From the NCBI GenBank assembly GCA_964017145.1, contig OZ024841.1, positions 3,844,001 to 3,908,000 on the forward strand: 64,000 nucleotides of DNA, written 5' to 3'. The translations under genes and the position numbers were made by a program. Of this stretch, positions 1-12,586 are shown in pieces. The first letter of the stretch is position 1; each line of letters opens with the position of its first letter. Origin of the DNA: Agrocybe praecox (taxonomy: Eukaryota; Basidiomycota; Agaricomycetes; Agaricales; Agrocybaceae). The notes under the pieces were generated by a model. That model was given only the letters and a program-made list of their open reading frames with translations, was not told where the DNA came from and did not search any database.

Positions 1-2
1 GG

Positions 3-1731
3 GACGAGTACCATCCGGATCACGATATTCTGCACTATATCTGCGATAAATTTACCGAACTTCGTGAAAAACACATATTCAAGGCTTCCATACCTCCCGG
101 TTGGCCGACTGAGGACCAGATCAAAAAGCTTGTGGACAAGTCCTCGGGCCAATTTATCTACGCAAAGACAGTAATTGAATACCTAAATTCGCCTCGTCAT
201 CGGCCTCATCAGTGTCTGGATGCTGTACTTGGCCTCCGCCCTCCTTTCAAAGACTTGCCTTTCTCTGAGCTCGATGCTCTTTATATGCACTTACTGAATA
301 GCACAGAAGATCCATCGCTCTCTGCGGATATAATGGCATTCCTTGCATTATATGATCCAATGAAGCCCTCAGTCATTGATGTATATCTAAATCTCGAGGA
401 CGGGACAGCAGAGGTTGTGTTGTCCGATCTCACGGCCATTGTACGAATGGATAATTTGCAAAGAGCGGTTCTGCTTCACAAGTCCTTCGGAGACTTTCTA
501 TTTGATTCGCACAGGTCAAAAGGCTTCGCAAAAAACCGAGCAGAGACACATGCGGGGCATCTTGTTCGATTAATTGAGGTATTCTCAGGTCAGAACTTTT
601 ATCATCTCAGAAAAACATACTATCATTCTGACTACATTATAATGATAGAGGAATACAATGGTTCACGATGCCCATCTGATCCAGCAGATATTACTATACT
701 CAGGCCCTTTCATCTGCATATTCCTGGATCTGATTGGTTTGAACCCAGTTACTCGGCATTTTGTATTGCTGTGAGTAATTTTCCGATGGAATTTTACTGC
801 AAAAGTCTTTTTCAACAGCAACATTGGGAAAGAGTGGAAGATTTTTTTCTTCACTACCTGTTCAGAATCATGTTTGATCTCGTAAGAACTTCTACATATT
901 GATTTGTCTAAATCTTTACATGGTTTTTAGGAGGCAGACGGCCATCTTGCAGCAGGCAGCTATCACAATCATGCTCTAACATTTTACAACTTGGCCCTCT
1001 TTGAACTTCATAACCGATACAGTGATGATTGGAATATGCATGGCATCTTTGCTGGATTCCAGCTTCAGGTACCAGCTCCGCATGGTTATTTCCCAAAAGG
1101 TCTGGGAAATGCATTTTATAATATTCAATTCCATCCCACATTCTTGATTCCTCTCACTGATGAGGCAAAATCACTCATAATATCCAAAGCGGCAGTCTAT
1201 TGTCTTGCCTTTCTGGTTGATGCTTCGCTTACAAACCAAGAAGCTGAATCACACCTCAAATTACATTGGATTGATAGGAAAAAACAACGGACACGTCCCT
1301 GGAGATGGCATAGACGAACATCATCACACGACCTACCAAATAAACTTGTTCTTCATAGTCAATACTCCTCCAGCAGCAACCAACGATATGTCAATTTGGT
1401 GTCATACACAAAGCTCATCAAAGATCTAGAATCATGGGATATCTTCCCATGCTTCCCGGTGCAATCCGTCCAGGAATCAACACAATGGAAACTAGGACTA
1501 TTTGAACCGGGCCAGCAGTTTTGGTATGATTACAGGGAATTCCTGAAAAATCTTTCTCAGATACTTCCACTGGCTGCGAGGTTTCCTATACTTGTCGATC
1601 TTTGCAGAACTAAATGTTTTGCAAAGATGTCAATGTTCTTCCCCCAACTCAGCCGTCAGGCACGTCGAGCAATAGCTACTTACCTGGATCGAGTCGGGGC
1701 TGGGTTAGATGATGATCTCCGTGCTGCATGA
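3..1731 (+). CDS. NLR1: NACHT/STAND NTPase, C-terminal part (5' end outside window)
   Basis: Reading is open from base 3 to 881. A 49 bp GT-AG intron (882-930) follows, then exon 931-1731 ending in TGA, giving 559 visible residues. The protein is collinear with NLR2 at 12587-15166, starting after its P-loop and Walker B, so the ATPase motifs of this copy lie to the left of the window. Visible blocks are DKSSGQFIYAKTVI (after NACHT), a helical region with LLHKSFGDFLFD, and a conserved end block (LVDLCRTKCFAKMSM, then TYLDRVGAG). No WD40, ankyrin or regular TPR repeats are seen after the NACHT module; the end looks like a short helical cap. Fungal STAND NTPases of this class are thought to act in non-self recognition or cell death; that role is inferred here. 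No lesion is visible in the part present. Confidence 0.85.
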
Positions 1732-3470
1732 GGTGACTAAAGGTAATTGTGATTACATTTGTGCGTCTTTCACCAAATATTTACTGATACTCAGTATGCA
1801 GATTCATGATGTTACCTCTTACCTTCATTCTTCCGTCCTTTCTCCCTCCCTTCTATTTTTATACTGTGTGCTCCTTCCCTTCTATTGATAACCCTTTCCA
1901 CACAATTTGTGTTGTGCCCTTCCTTACCATAGTTTCTCTCTCTCCCCTATCGTCTTCGTCGCGTCACGTAGCATTCCTCGTCCGTCTTCCGCTCGTAATT
2001 TTCTCATTCACTAGTACCTTCTAATCCAAATATATTTATTCAAGCATGTTTTTGTATTTTTTTCAATATTGATATTTATATTCCGGTGTTTTCCGTACGG
2101 GCATGTTTGCGCGATAGTTTGAATGAACAATGATATCGATGATGAAGCCGAGATAATTTAATATACATATATAGGAGTCTGTGCCATCGTCGTTGACGTG
2201 CGAGGTACCGGAAGCAAGGAGAGGAGGAGAGACAAGAAAGGAACGAGACAAGAAAGACAATGAGATAAGTGAGGGAACGAACCTAGAGGACAGAAAAAAA
2301 TGGCAAATTGACCCAAACATAGAAGAGATGGAAGCGAACATAACGAGGGAAAATAGGTGCGTAATGGAATAATATGTGAAAAGGAAGCCTGGAGGGAAAA
2401 GGAAAGGAAAGCGCGCGGCAGAACGGAAGGGAGAGGGAAAGAGGTGAACATACCAAGAGAAACAGGCTAGAATTTGGAGGCACGAGGACAAAATAAAAGG
2501 TATCTGATATAATACAGCCATTGCGTCAGTGCGAGGTAGCATATTTTGACCGTGTATTTGTCTATTTCCGATTGCTCTCGGTAATTCGTACATGTTATCA
2601 GCTCGTGAGCTGTACGAGAGGACGGAGAGTGAGCGAGAGAAGAGCAGAACAAATGATGGACTCGGAGACCGGAGACAGAGGGAAACGAACAGAGAAGGTT
2701 GGTGACTGACAGCACAGTCGAGGAATGATAAAAGCCAGCGACGGGCAAGACGCACCAGTAAAAACACCCAGTGCGTACACGCCGTAAGTCATTAATAATA
2801 TTTCTTTCCATTCGATTTGAATTCGGTTCGTTTCATGTTCGTCTTCCGGATCCTTTCAACACCCCTTCTCCAATGGCCCTACGGACGTGTATCATTCAGT
2901 GCTTCATATGTCGAGGTGGTGCTAAAAATTCGAGAGACAGAATACGAGATGGGAGGTGTACGACAGTTACTGCAGGGGAAAAAAGAATGACAGAGAGAGA
3001 ATGGAATCCCAATGCATAATTGATGGAAAAGGACGCCAGTAAGTGGAAGTGGGCCCATGAGATAAAATTTTTGAACGAAGAGGCAGGAGTGAGGCAAAGG
3101 CGGAGAAGGGGTTTCTATCCCTCAGATTTGTAACAGATTAGCGAGCAGAGAGAGAAGGACGACACGTACCAAAACACCATAAGCACTTGGCAGTTCTCAG
3201 TGCGTACATCCCTCACTATAAACATGTTTCCTTCGAGTCCATTCTGCTGTTTTCTATCATGTACGTCCTCCGATTATTGATTTATCCAGTAGAACCTCCT
3301 TATAGCAACTGAACACGTAGAATTCAGAAACCGTTAATGCCAAGGACGAAACTTGAAGAAAAAGATTAGAGGGAGAGGAAGGAGAGACAAAATAATGACG
3401 AACATACGCGATACCATATCGGGTTAGGGTTCGGATCAAAACATTCGGGGCCGTACCCTTGTTCGCTCAG
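1732..3470. repeat. Spacer segment R, copy 1 (downstream of NLR1)
   Basis: Non-coding segment repeated after every NLR gene; related copies start near 9661, 15167, 37481, 52737 and 63313. It begins with the NLR 3' flank, continues as purine-rich DNA, and carries a donor-like GTAAGT at 2784-2789 preceded by GTGCGTACAC. Further on come the blocks TTTGTAACAGATTAG and GACGAAACTTGAAG, and it ends in the TTAGGGTT motif at 3423. Antisense frames are open in places, but their reading frames are not kept between copies, so I do not call genes. Confidence 0.7.
3423..3442 (+). promoter_or_regulatory. TTAGGG-containing spacer motif, copy 1
   Basis: Exact match to GTTAGGGTTCGGATCAAAAC, preceded by GACGAACATACGCGATACC and followed by a pyrimidine-rich run. 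It is the reference copy for the nine-member set. Function unknown; on the other strand it reads AACCCTAAC, like a telo-box or a TTAGGG-factor site. Confidence 0.5.
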
Positions 3471-4400
3471 TCCCTTTGCCCCACTTTACCCCTGCTGTCG
3501 TGTGCATAACTGGGCTTATCCATTCATTGTCTCTTCCGTACTGCCCTCCCTCTCCTTTCCGTGACGCAGGGTCGTGTTGCCTTCCTTCCCGCATTCTTCC
3601 CTGCTTTCATAATCACCTAAATATTTTAGCGGCGTCAATTATTTTTCCTTCCTTCCTTACTGTATGTATTATATCTGCATAACGTCGAGGGATCATCGAA
3701 CGACATATATCGTAGGACTATGTTTACTCTGTGCCCCGCCGCGCTTTTTTTTTCCTCTTCGTTTTCTCTATGCTTTCACGGTGTTCACCCCGCTCGCCGC
3801 TCTCGCTCCGTCTCTGGTCCACGGTCTCTTGAACGCTCTTCTGTCGGACTCATGACATTCTTGCACTCCCCTCGATCAATCCCTTCTCATTTTTGGTACC
3901 CCTGGGCTCACGTTCACTCGAACACCCTCTTTTTTTCACCCTTTGTCAATTTACGCGCGACTCGTCTTCCGTCTCTTCTTTGACTTTGATAATTTCCCTC
4001 CCATCCGCCTCTCTTTGTATCTCTTCTCTCGGCGCGCCTCTTTACACTTCCATCAGCTTCTTTTCGCTTTCCTCCCCAGTCCTCGTTCTTGTACATCCGC
4101 ATCAGCATCAATCGTTTTGTTCCATCGTTACCTTTTCTCTAGTTCTAGTCTACATATCGTTTTTTACGTACCCATTTACTAATGTATAAGACTCTCTCCT
4201 ACGCTACTTATTTTTTTTTAGCTTTGGCTGAAGTTTATCAGCCCTCCCTAAGTGCTAGATGTGCGCCGTTATCTTGTCTCGCTGGCTTACGCGCAGTCAT
4301 GTAATCATTTGCGTCAAAGATTCGATGTTCTTCTGTTTCTCAGGGTGGACTTGTAACTTGGTTCGAATAAGGATATATATACGTCGCAGGCGCCGATTGG
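3471..4400. repeat. Pyrimidine-rich segment Py, copy 1
   Basis: Top strand strongly biased to C and T. It contains CTCGCTCCGTCTCTGGTC (about 3804) and GGTCTCTTGAACGC, both found again in Py copies near 17980, 39715, 41691 and 55345. Open frames here result from the lack of purines, which leaves few stop codons, so no gene is called. Confidence 0.6.
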
Positions 4401-5899
4401 CATTGGCAAGACGTTGGTTAGGTTATCGTGATCAGTAGAGTGAGTCGAGTTAGGGACGACGACGGAGACGTAACTTGGAAGTGGTGTGGAATTTCAGACA
4501 AGTGAGAAATAAGTTTATAAAAAAACCGAATCGGATAGTTATTTAACTATTAGGTTATAAAAAAAAAGAAGTAGAAAAAAAAAGGTAGTAAGTGTATTAT
4601 ACGCAAAGAAGAATCGTGTTTTGAATGATAATGGTGACGATGACGACGGCGAATGGATGAGAATTTTTTTGACCTGGGCCGACGACGGAAAATAGGAAGG
4701 ACTAAGAGAATAAAACAGTACATGAAAGCCCTCCGCCCAGATATATCGTAGATATCATGAGAAGAAAGAAATGAACGTATACGAGAGAGAGGAGAGAAAG
4801 AAAAAAGACAAGTCCGAACTACAGAACAGACACGATAATTTTGTTGGAGGAGAGGAAGGAAAAAAAAAAAAAAAAATCGAGAACGGACAGCAAGGTCCAC
4901 AAGAAAAAAAAAAACAAAGACATATATTGAAAAAAAAAGAAAGATAAAGAAAGATAGGAAAAGAAAAAGAGAAGCGAAGCTAAACATAAGAAAACACACA
5001 AAAAGGAAGAAATACAGACAGTGGAAAACAAAATTCCGGCCCCAGATATCGAGAGGTGACGAGATCAAGCGCGTCGCGCAAGCAATCTAAAAAATAAAAA
5101 AAACCTCGCCCCTCGTCCCCAACCACGACTGCGATCACCAGCTATCCACCGCCTCAGATCATCCCTCCTAGCTCCGACGATTTTATATTCATCTTTCTAC
5201 CCCCATCCTCCTCTGCCAACTAGGACGTGCTAGGTCTCCTTCGCCGATTCCTATCCTTTCGTATATCGATCGAATCCCACAACATCGTCGAATACCCAAG
5301 GAATCCGACAGCCCGAAGTTACGAATGAATCGGAACCGAATGTGACGTGGCAGCGCACGCAAGCCTCTATATGTTTGTTATAAAGGTAGGATAGATATGT
5401 CGACTGTTGAGTTTGTGGGTACGTGTCTGTTCGAAATTTCAGGAGTTTATGAATGCGAATGTCTGTCCGAGTGTGAGTGAGCGTGTATGTAGGCATGGCT
5501 AATAGGTCATGGATGGACGGACGGATGACATAGGTGCATAGGGTGACGACGACGACGACGACAAAGAGATGATGGTGGAGGGCGATGAAAATTTCGAGTC
5601 CTGGGTAAGAGATGGCCAATTATCGGCGATGTTGGGTTCTTGGTAAGGATATATATTCTATTCGTTCGCAATCTAGGCATGAGTAGCCGAAAGGTCCACA
5701 AGCCTGTAAATGAAAGAAAAAAAAAAAAAAACAGTTTGTATAATCGATGGCCCAGACAAAAGGTGAGAACATGAGGAGAAGAAAATAAGAAGGAGCAAGC
5801 TGTTGATGTGCAAACCCGGTCTCAACACCAGCAGAAAATGCATATCGAAAAGAACGAAGAGAAGTCGGAAAAAAAATCGAAGAAAAGAAAGAAAAGAAG
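4401..5899 (-). other. 3' flank of kinase relic A
   Basis: Segment downstream (on the - strand) of kinase A and similar to 18541-19780, 42541-43950 and 55881-57040. It includes A-rich runs (for example 4859-4877) and a block near 5560-5700 containing GGCCAATTATCGGCGATG. Kinase A and B flanks share a stretch at about 5340-5500 and 43380-43545 that kinase C and D flanks lack. It is probably 3' untranslated or degenerate sequence; no gene is supported. Confidence 0.5.
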
Positions 5900-8370
5900 A
5901 CATACTGCCTCAACGTATCATACAAGCTATCCAACCTCGTCAGCTCGACGCTGAACCGCATTTCATCCCCAGCGTCCTGCGATGGATCGTCATATGCCGG
6001 TCCCACCGCGCCCGAACCAAAGGCAGTGATGAAGGGAACGACCCCTGGACAGGGGTACATAACTTCCGGTGGTGGCCTCGTAAGGATTGTCGTTTGATCC
6101 ACCGCACCGTGACGGACACGCGGCTCACCATAAGGATGAGGTGGGACAGCATTCTGTTTCTGCTGCTGTGCTTGCGATGACGAAGACGAATTGAACCCAT
6201 AGAAAGCACCGAGACTGTTCGACAACGTCGACGTCTGTAGTTGACGTTCGCAGTCTCTGCTGCCCACAGTAACGCTGTTCCTGAACCGGAAGATGTAACG
6301 GGAGTAGTAGCCGTAGTGGGTCAGCAGCAGCAGCCGTCTTGCTGCGAACTGGTGTGGGAGGTGCAGAGCACGAAACGCGCGACGTTGGAGTGGTAACCAC
6401 CACCTGCACAGGAGGAGCAACGAGGCTCTGCATTCAAGGACGTCGAGCGCGCCGCCGCACCAGGTGGGAATGGCATAGACGTGGGCATTGGTGGTCGGTG
6501 TAAACCCGCGTTGGCATTCTCGGCGGTAGCTGGTACGGCGGTAGTGGTGCCCGCGGGATACACAGAGTTAATTGGCGTCTTCTGGTTCTGAGACCGCCTC
6601 CTAATGGACCTGCTGAGAGGTTCACCCATAACGCTAAGGGTGCTCATCCTCTCACTTGTACCCTTTTCCTCCTCCTCTCTCTTCTCCTTCTCCTTCGTCT
6701 TGCCCTTCTTCTCTCCGTCGTTCGTAGGACCCATAGACGAATCAGGCTGAGACGCGTGCGGTGCAGAACTTGACGTAGCACTGATGCTCGGACTTCCAGT
6801 GCTCTCTTTCGCGCTGGCCCCAGCATCTTTGCCACCAAAATATTAATGCTCGATTTCCTCCCCTTATGGCCCGCTCCTTGAGCATTACCAACTCATGAAG
6901 TATCTGATTTTTGTTCGGCGCAAACTGCAGGAACGGCGTGGCAGGAACAACCGGAGCCGTCGTCGCTGGTATCTGGACAGGAGGAAGCGACACAGGTGCT
7001 GGTGCTGGTGCTGGGGGTAGTGCACTTGGAACCGTAGGAACACGATGGGCTGTTGGTGGTCCTGGAGCTGCTGCTGGTGCTGAAGGCAGGCTAGGGATGG
7101 CCTTCTCCTTCTCCTTCCTTGCAGTAGTAGACTCCTTGGGCCCACCCCCACTCGGCTGTCTCCTTCCTCGTTCCTTTGGCTCCGAATCGTATTAGACCTG
7201 AATGGTATGTCTGATCGTTCCTATTTGGTAGCGTAGCGGGCTGGGGTTTATTACGAGCGGGCTTGGAAACGACACAAAGTGGAGGAAAAGTGAGGAGCGA
7301 TGTGAATGGGTCGCTGACGATGCCAGTAGCGAATGACGAGGGCGAACTCTCATATACGTATTCTGGTTGAGTCGAACAGCTACGAGTGGCCTGGGTAATG
7401 TGGTGCTGGTCTGACCAGCGACGGCGGTGACAATCGGCGGAACGACATTGGACGACGCATCATCGCCCCCGAACGATGGCTCCGCGCTCTGCGATGGACG
7501 GTTCTTTTTTGGTGGATTTAGGCAGACACCACGGTTTGGGAGAAGAGTTTAGCTGCATATTCTTCGCGCAGGTATCGCTGCGCGAGGACGTGATCGATTA
7601 GTTCGCCTCCAGAGGCGTATTCCAGGAGTATACCGATGTATTTGTCGGGTTCGATGATGTCGTATAGTCGGACAATTTGGGCGTCTGCGAATGGAGAAGG
7701 AATATTAATCAGTAAAATAATTTTGGAAAAGAGGCATCTCAGGTTGGTGCGTAAGAAAAGAGAACGAAAAGAAATGGTTGCTTAAAGGTAGGAACGAACG
7801 TATGCTGCGGCTCCTCTGCCACAAATGCTGGCGCCATCAAAGCGCGAGAATGGAGGTCCAGATAGGATAGAAAAAAAAGAGCGGACGAATAACATTTATT
7901 CGCAGTAATACATGTAAATGATAGCGTTGAATGCAAGAAGATGGCCCATGATGCATGGGCGCCGGGCCTTGGGCCATCCACGAAAAAGGAAAAGATAGGA
8001 GTAAGAAAACATACCTTTAAAACCTCATTCTAACGGTACTGTCGCTAGACCGAACTTGACCTTTCCGAACTGGTGTGCAAGAGCAAACACGGCCCAAATT
8101 TGGGGATGGTTCGACGTGTATGGGCAGATGGGTGCGCGTAGACGTCCGGTATGGGTACTGGCTGGCTCTGTTGGTGATCCCACTGGTTCGGAGAAAGAGC
8201 AACAGCGGCGCGGTCCTGTTAGCGTCTATAGGATGAGCCTGGAGGCCTGAGGCGCCGGTGAGCCCTGTGTCGGGGGTATTGGCATGACGTTGTACGTGTC
8301 CTCCCTGTGCCACCACCGTCTCACTCCCACCTTCCCTCATCAATGCATCAATATCCACCGCCGTCATCGT
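5900..8370 (-). pseudogene. Kinase relic A: KIN4/SNF1-like Ser/Thr kinase pseudogene
   Basis: Read on the - strand. The N-terminal proline-rich lead-in lies near 8370-8020. At about 7690-7530 the clearest kinase block reads IVRLYDIIEPDKYIGILLEY and then ASGGELIDHVLAQRYLRE, the end of the N-lobe and the alpha-D/E region. It meets a stop soon after AAKLFSQ. The glycine-rich loop is partly deleted (about 8060-8090). The catalytic loop HRD, the DFG motif and the C-lobe are absent: sequence jumps to a Ser/Pro linker (SRSIRRRSQNQKTP, about 6590) and a C-terminal part with AVDQTTILTRPPPEVM and DEMRFSVELTRLD, as in the KA1-like end of fungal KIN4-type kinases. Several frame changes are needed. No active kinase can be made. 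The family assignment is from motif memory; Snf1 or Kin1 relatives are alternatives. Confidence 0.7.
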
Positions 8371-9660
8371 CGTTTGACTTCGTTATGCGTCGTTTGGTTT
8401 CTTTTGATGTGCGTCTTCCGATGCTTTCATACCTTTCGTCCAATGACTCGCGCATTCAGCAACTTGACGCGTAGGATTCAGATCGAAGAAGATAGTTGAG
8501 GAAAAGGAAGGCAGGAGACAAAGTTACGGTCGGATACGAACATACGTGATGCTATCTCGGGTTAGGGTTCGGATCAAAACCTATGTCTTTCCGTCGGATC
8601 ATTCACCCTCACTCACGTCTGTCCTTCCGTCGTCCATTCGTCGTCGTCGCTATTTGGTGAAGTCATACCATGCGGCTATGGTGCGCGTTATTTCTTTGCG
8701 TCGGATCGCCCCTGTTATATTCGCTTCCGTAATTGTTCAAACATATCCCCCGTCTCTCTTTAACCTTCGATAAATTTTTCCACCTCTCTGATTTTCCCTT
8801 TACCTCTCTCATTGTCGTCGTCTTTTGTGCATATACGCATCTTCTATATTCATTGCCCTCTCTGCCCGTCCCATTCTGCCCCTCTATCGACTTTCCCACC
8901 CCCTATCGTGCTGCCTTCCGCTATTTATCGATTATCCTCTGATACCTCGATTACCTCTCTCTCCGGCCTCCATACCATGATCGTCAACTTCGTTTTATTC
9001 CGTTCTTCTCCCATCCGTGTCTCACGTCTCGCTTTCCTCCAGCCAAACGAAGGTGCTCTCTCTATCTTTTGCTTCTGGTGTCGTGCCCGACCCTCGTTCA
9101 AACGTTCAACTTTGGCCATCCCGCAATGTTCGATGTTCGATGTTCGATGTATCATAGAATATCGGACACCACTTTAAGATTTACATTTTACACGCCCACC
9201 ACTTCTACCCACCCTTCTCTCAGTCTCTCCAACTTCCTGTTGCTCTTTCTTGCGTTCCTACCTATTGCCTACTATTTCTCTCTCCCCTTCCCCATCGATG
9301 TCTCGTCGATGCATCCCGCATCCCACGTCGTCATCATCGCGTGGCATTCTGCCTCCAAATTCGCTCGTCATTTTTGTCCTTCATTGATTTGTTCTAATCC
9401 AATCATTTATAACTAAACAGGCTGCAGAAGAGAGGAAAGCGAAAATAACGCAGAAAGATATGTATGGAATCGAATAAAAAGAAAATAGGGAATATAAGAG
9501 GGATGACACGCACTGAGATCTTAGATTTGAAAGTTCGAAAGACAGAGGGCGAGAGGAGGGAGAGAAAAGACTCGAAACTCGAGATGAGGCCCCGGCGCGA
9601 GTTTGAAGGAGAGGAGAGCTAGGGAAAATGTATCTGGTAAAACGAAGGCATCACGTTAAT
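8371..9660. other. Spacer upstream of kinase A with a TTAGGG motif
   Basis: This non-coding stretch holds a motif copy at 8561, a pyrimidine-rich run (about 8600-9060), three head-to-tail copies of GTTCGAT near 9125-9146, and then another pyrimidine-rich part to 9415. It resembles 47566-48060 near the motif, including the lead-in GGTCGGATACGAAC. No coding region is supported. Confidence 0.5.
8561..8580 (+). promoter_or_regulatory. TTAGGG-containing spacer motif, copy 2
   Basis: Perfect 20 bp match. It lies about 200 bp upstream of the start of kinase relic A (which reads leftward), so it could have been promoter-proximal for that gene. Confidence 0.5.
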
Positions 9661-10610
9661 CTAAGTCAACGTACTTCGAGTGTGTATTTGTCTGTTTCTC
9701 GTCGCTCTTGTCCAATCGTACATGCTAGTAGCTCTTCGGTGATAGAGTGAGCGAGAGAAGAGAACGGGTGATGTCGTTGGAGCTCTGAGCGATGAAAGGA
9801 GAGTGCCGGCGACTGACAGAAAAATTGAGGAATATGATCTGAACGAGCGACGAGCAAAACTCACTCACACAGGTGCTCCCATCGCGTGTACGCCGTAAGT
9901 CAGTACCAGTATTTATTTCCACTCGAGTCGATTCCGTTCGGTTCATTTCCTGTGTGTTCTTGGATTCGTTTCAACGCTCCTTCTCCAGTGAACCTTTTCC
10001 AAAGAGCCTACGGAGATATTCGACTCGTACCATTCAGTGCTTCAGATATCGAGGTGGTCTGAGAGCTTGAGAAACGGAGGAAGAGATGGGAGGTGCACGA
10101 CGGCATTACTTTGACTGACACCGTATTTCGACAGTATATGCCGGAAAACGACCAACAGGAAGACAAGGGAGTGAATAATTTATGGGAAAGCCACAAGAGG
10201 GAGTGGGTGCACGAGAAAGAGACTTTGAGCGACGGAGAAAGCGGGCGAGGAGGATGGGCGGGAGGCAAGGACGGGAGAAAGCTCGCAGATTCTAGCATTT
10301 TAAATAAATCAGCGTGGAGAAAGCGACGAGCGACACATACTAAAAAGCCATACGCGCGTACGCACCCGCTATGTACATCCCTTGTTATACACGATCCATT
10401 CCGTTGTTCATATTCCGATGATCCCCTTTCTTTTCTCAAATGAATCTCTCGTTCATTGACTCTTCCATTACATCACCATTTAAAGACAAGTGTTCCTAAG
10501 GACGAAACTTGAAGAAAATAGTTGGAAAACATTCGTGGGAGAGGAAGGACAAAATTAAGACGACGAACATACGCGACGGCACGTCAGGTTAGGGTTCGGA
10601 TCAAAACTCC
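9661..10610. repeat. Spacer segment R, diverged copy 2
   Basis: A shorter, more diverged R copy. It keeps the CGTGTATTTGTCTGTTTC start (about 9680), the GTGTACGCC-GTAAGT donor-like site at 9895-9900, the CATTCAGTGCTTCAGAT block (about 10029) and GACGAAACTTGAAG (about 10500). It sits after a kinase 5' end rather than after an NLR, so R is not tied to NLR genes alone. Confidence 0.6.
10588..10607 (+). promoter_or_regulatory. TTAGGG-containing spacer motif, copy 3
   Basis: Perfect 20 bp core, preceded by CGACGGCACGTCAG instead of GATGCCATATCGG. It shares this variant lead-in (CTGTCAG or CGTCAG) with the copy at 17035. Confidence 0.5.
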
Positions 10611-11860
10611 GATGTTTGTCCTCCGATGCTTTGTGTTTGTCTTTCCCTTCTATCGTTCACTCACATTCCTGCATTTGTGCTTTCAATTCGTCGTGTTTCG
10701 GGGCAGTCGTAGGATTATATCCATGAGCTGCCGATTTCAAGTCCTATTTATGTCGTCTTTGTGTATCGGATCGTCCTTTTGGATGTTCCATGTTCTCCCT
10801 GCTCGTGCTCCATCTGTTGTGAATGGTCTTTTGGACGTTCGCAAGTTGCGGTCGGTATGTATCGTCTCTTTTGCTGCACATTACTGCTGCTCTCGCTCCC
10901 ATCCCGTCTCTGGTCAGTATTGCAATGTCCGCTCGTCCCTCTGTCGTCATGCTCTTGACCTGGCTCCTATCGTCTTTATCGTCTGGGTATCCTTCCTCTC
11001 GTCCCGCCTACTCGAACTGCACCTTCGGTTTATCACTCTCAGCCGCCCGAACACATACTGGCCCCATGTCTTCATGCCTCATTTTCTCTCCCCAGCCCCC
11101 TCCGACGACTTCCTTCTCATTCGTTTTCCCCTTATTTCCCTGGCTTCGCGTTCATTCTTTCATTCTCGCTCCGTTCTTTTCGCTTTTATTCTGTCTGTCA
11201 TACCCTTTCCTCTGTTTTCCCTCTCTTCTCATATGTGCTCTCCCTTCAATTCCGTTCCGTTCGATTCATTTTCTCTTCTCCTCCCCCTACTCGCCTTTCG
11301 TGACCATGCGAATGGTTTTTCTTCCCATCGCTGCCTTTTATTCTCCGTCCCTTCTTTCTTAATTCAATCACGCAGGTTTCTCGCGGGATCAATCACTATT
11401 CCCCCTTTCCCCTCTTCTCTTGCAGGATCTCTGTCGTTAAGCTTCGCACATGCGTAGAAGCTTCGACGTTTAACGATTGCTGAAAAGTTCGTCGGCCTCC
11501 TCACTCCCTTTGCGGGCTGTCGTCTTCTTCACTCACCAAATTTGCATCAAATTCCAGATGTTTCGCGTTGGTATTCGGATGGGACTTTCGCCTGTTATAT
11601 TCATTCCATCTGTCCCATCGGCTTTGGTTCGATCTTTCTCCCTCCCCCCCTCTTCTTAACCATTCCAATTCAGTCCAATCACTTATTTCCCGTCTCTCAA
11701 ATTCCCTGGTCTCTGCATTTCTTACATTGATCTGGTCTTTCGGCTCCTCTAGCGAGCCTTCTCTCGCCCTCTACGGCCTGTCAACGTTACGATTCATGAG
11801 ACCTCAGAGCTCTCGCTGGAGTCCGCATAGGGACGGTAAACGTTAGGCTGAACGTTGAAC
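10611..11860. repeat. Pyrimidine-rich segment Py, copy 2
   Basis: A C/T-rich stretch with a 311-codon open frame (10522-11457). I read the frame as stop-poor low-complexity sequence: it has no recognisable domain and is not preserved in the other Py copies. Confidence 0.5.
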
Positions 11861-12586
11861 GATTTTAGGCCAACTCACATCGAAGAGTCTCTCTCGTGCT
11901 GATCATTTTTCTCAGGTATTATTGTATCATATAGTCGAATTACTTCACGCACGTGTTCCCTCCTTTCTCGTCTTTGTCACCTTCCACCCGCCACCCGTCT
12001 TTGTCCTCTTCAAAGGTGACAGCGAATGTCAATAACTTAATCGTTCAAGAAGGGGAAACCATGGAATGGAGATATATAGATGTGAGGTTCTTTTATTTGC
12101 GGTTCTGGAGGTAGACTTGCAGGTCGTAGTTTTCTTTACTGGCCCATAAAAATGAGTACATGGATGATGCGTCTTTTCTGATGTCCGATGTTCACAGTTT
12201 CATGGAATACCTTTAATGTCATGTTGACAACATTAATTCTGTCTCGAAATTTTACCTGCGCTTCCGTTCGAAGTCATACTTAGTACTTAATTAGATTAGA
12301 TTAGATCAATTAAATATAACATTATGTTGACGATGTGATTCGCTAGGTGGCTGTGAGGGACTCAAATATAATGTACTTTGAACGATGGGAAAAGGGGCGT
12401 TGTTGGTGATGTGGTTGGCTGTGAGGGACATAATTATACCATGATTTGTGTAAATTTAAACTTGGGCAAAGGGTTTCGTCCATGATGCTATGCGCCAAGG
12501 TGAAGCTGTGAAAGACGACGATTGCACTTGACCTGCTTCTTGACCCTGTTCTTTATCCTCCCTCAACGTCAACTTGTCTCGCAAAC
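11861..12586. other. NLR2 upstream region
   Basis: It contains TTAGATTAGATTAGA at about 12291-12306 and an imperfect duplication around GGCTGTGAGGGAC (about 12349-12361 and 12416-12429). Just before the ATG lies CTTGACCTGCTTCTTGACC, closely matched upstream of NLR4 (about 50080) but not of NLR3. This is the likely promoter and 5' UTR; I see no clear TATA box. Confidence 0.5.

Noticed and set aside
2063..2811. Antisense frames in segment R, similar in several copies
   Set aside because: Similarity follows the DNA repeat; frames shift and stops differ between copies, so no evidence for protein-level conservation.
3423..3442. Telomere or interstitial telomere
   Set aside because: TTAGGG is not repeated in tandem; each site has a single TTAGGGTT within a longer conserved block.
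4550..5068. Phe-rich antisense frames in kinase 3' flanks, looking like membrane proteins
   Set aside because: They come from A-rich runs read on the other strand; low complexity and not frame-conserved.
10522..11457. 311-codon open frame in the Py copy before NLR2
   Set aside because: Same compositional cause; overlaps the repeated TTAGGG motif and has no homologous frame in other copies.
12291..12306. ATTAGATTAGATTAG repeats as a regulatory element
   Set aside because: Short simple repeat also found in unrelated places (about 40310, 44393, 49977); no consistent position.
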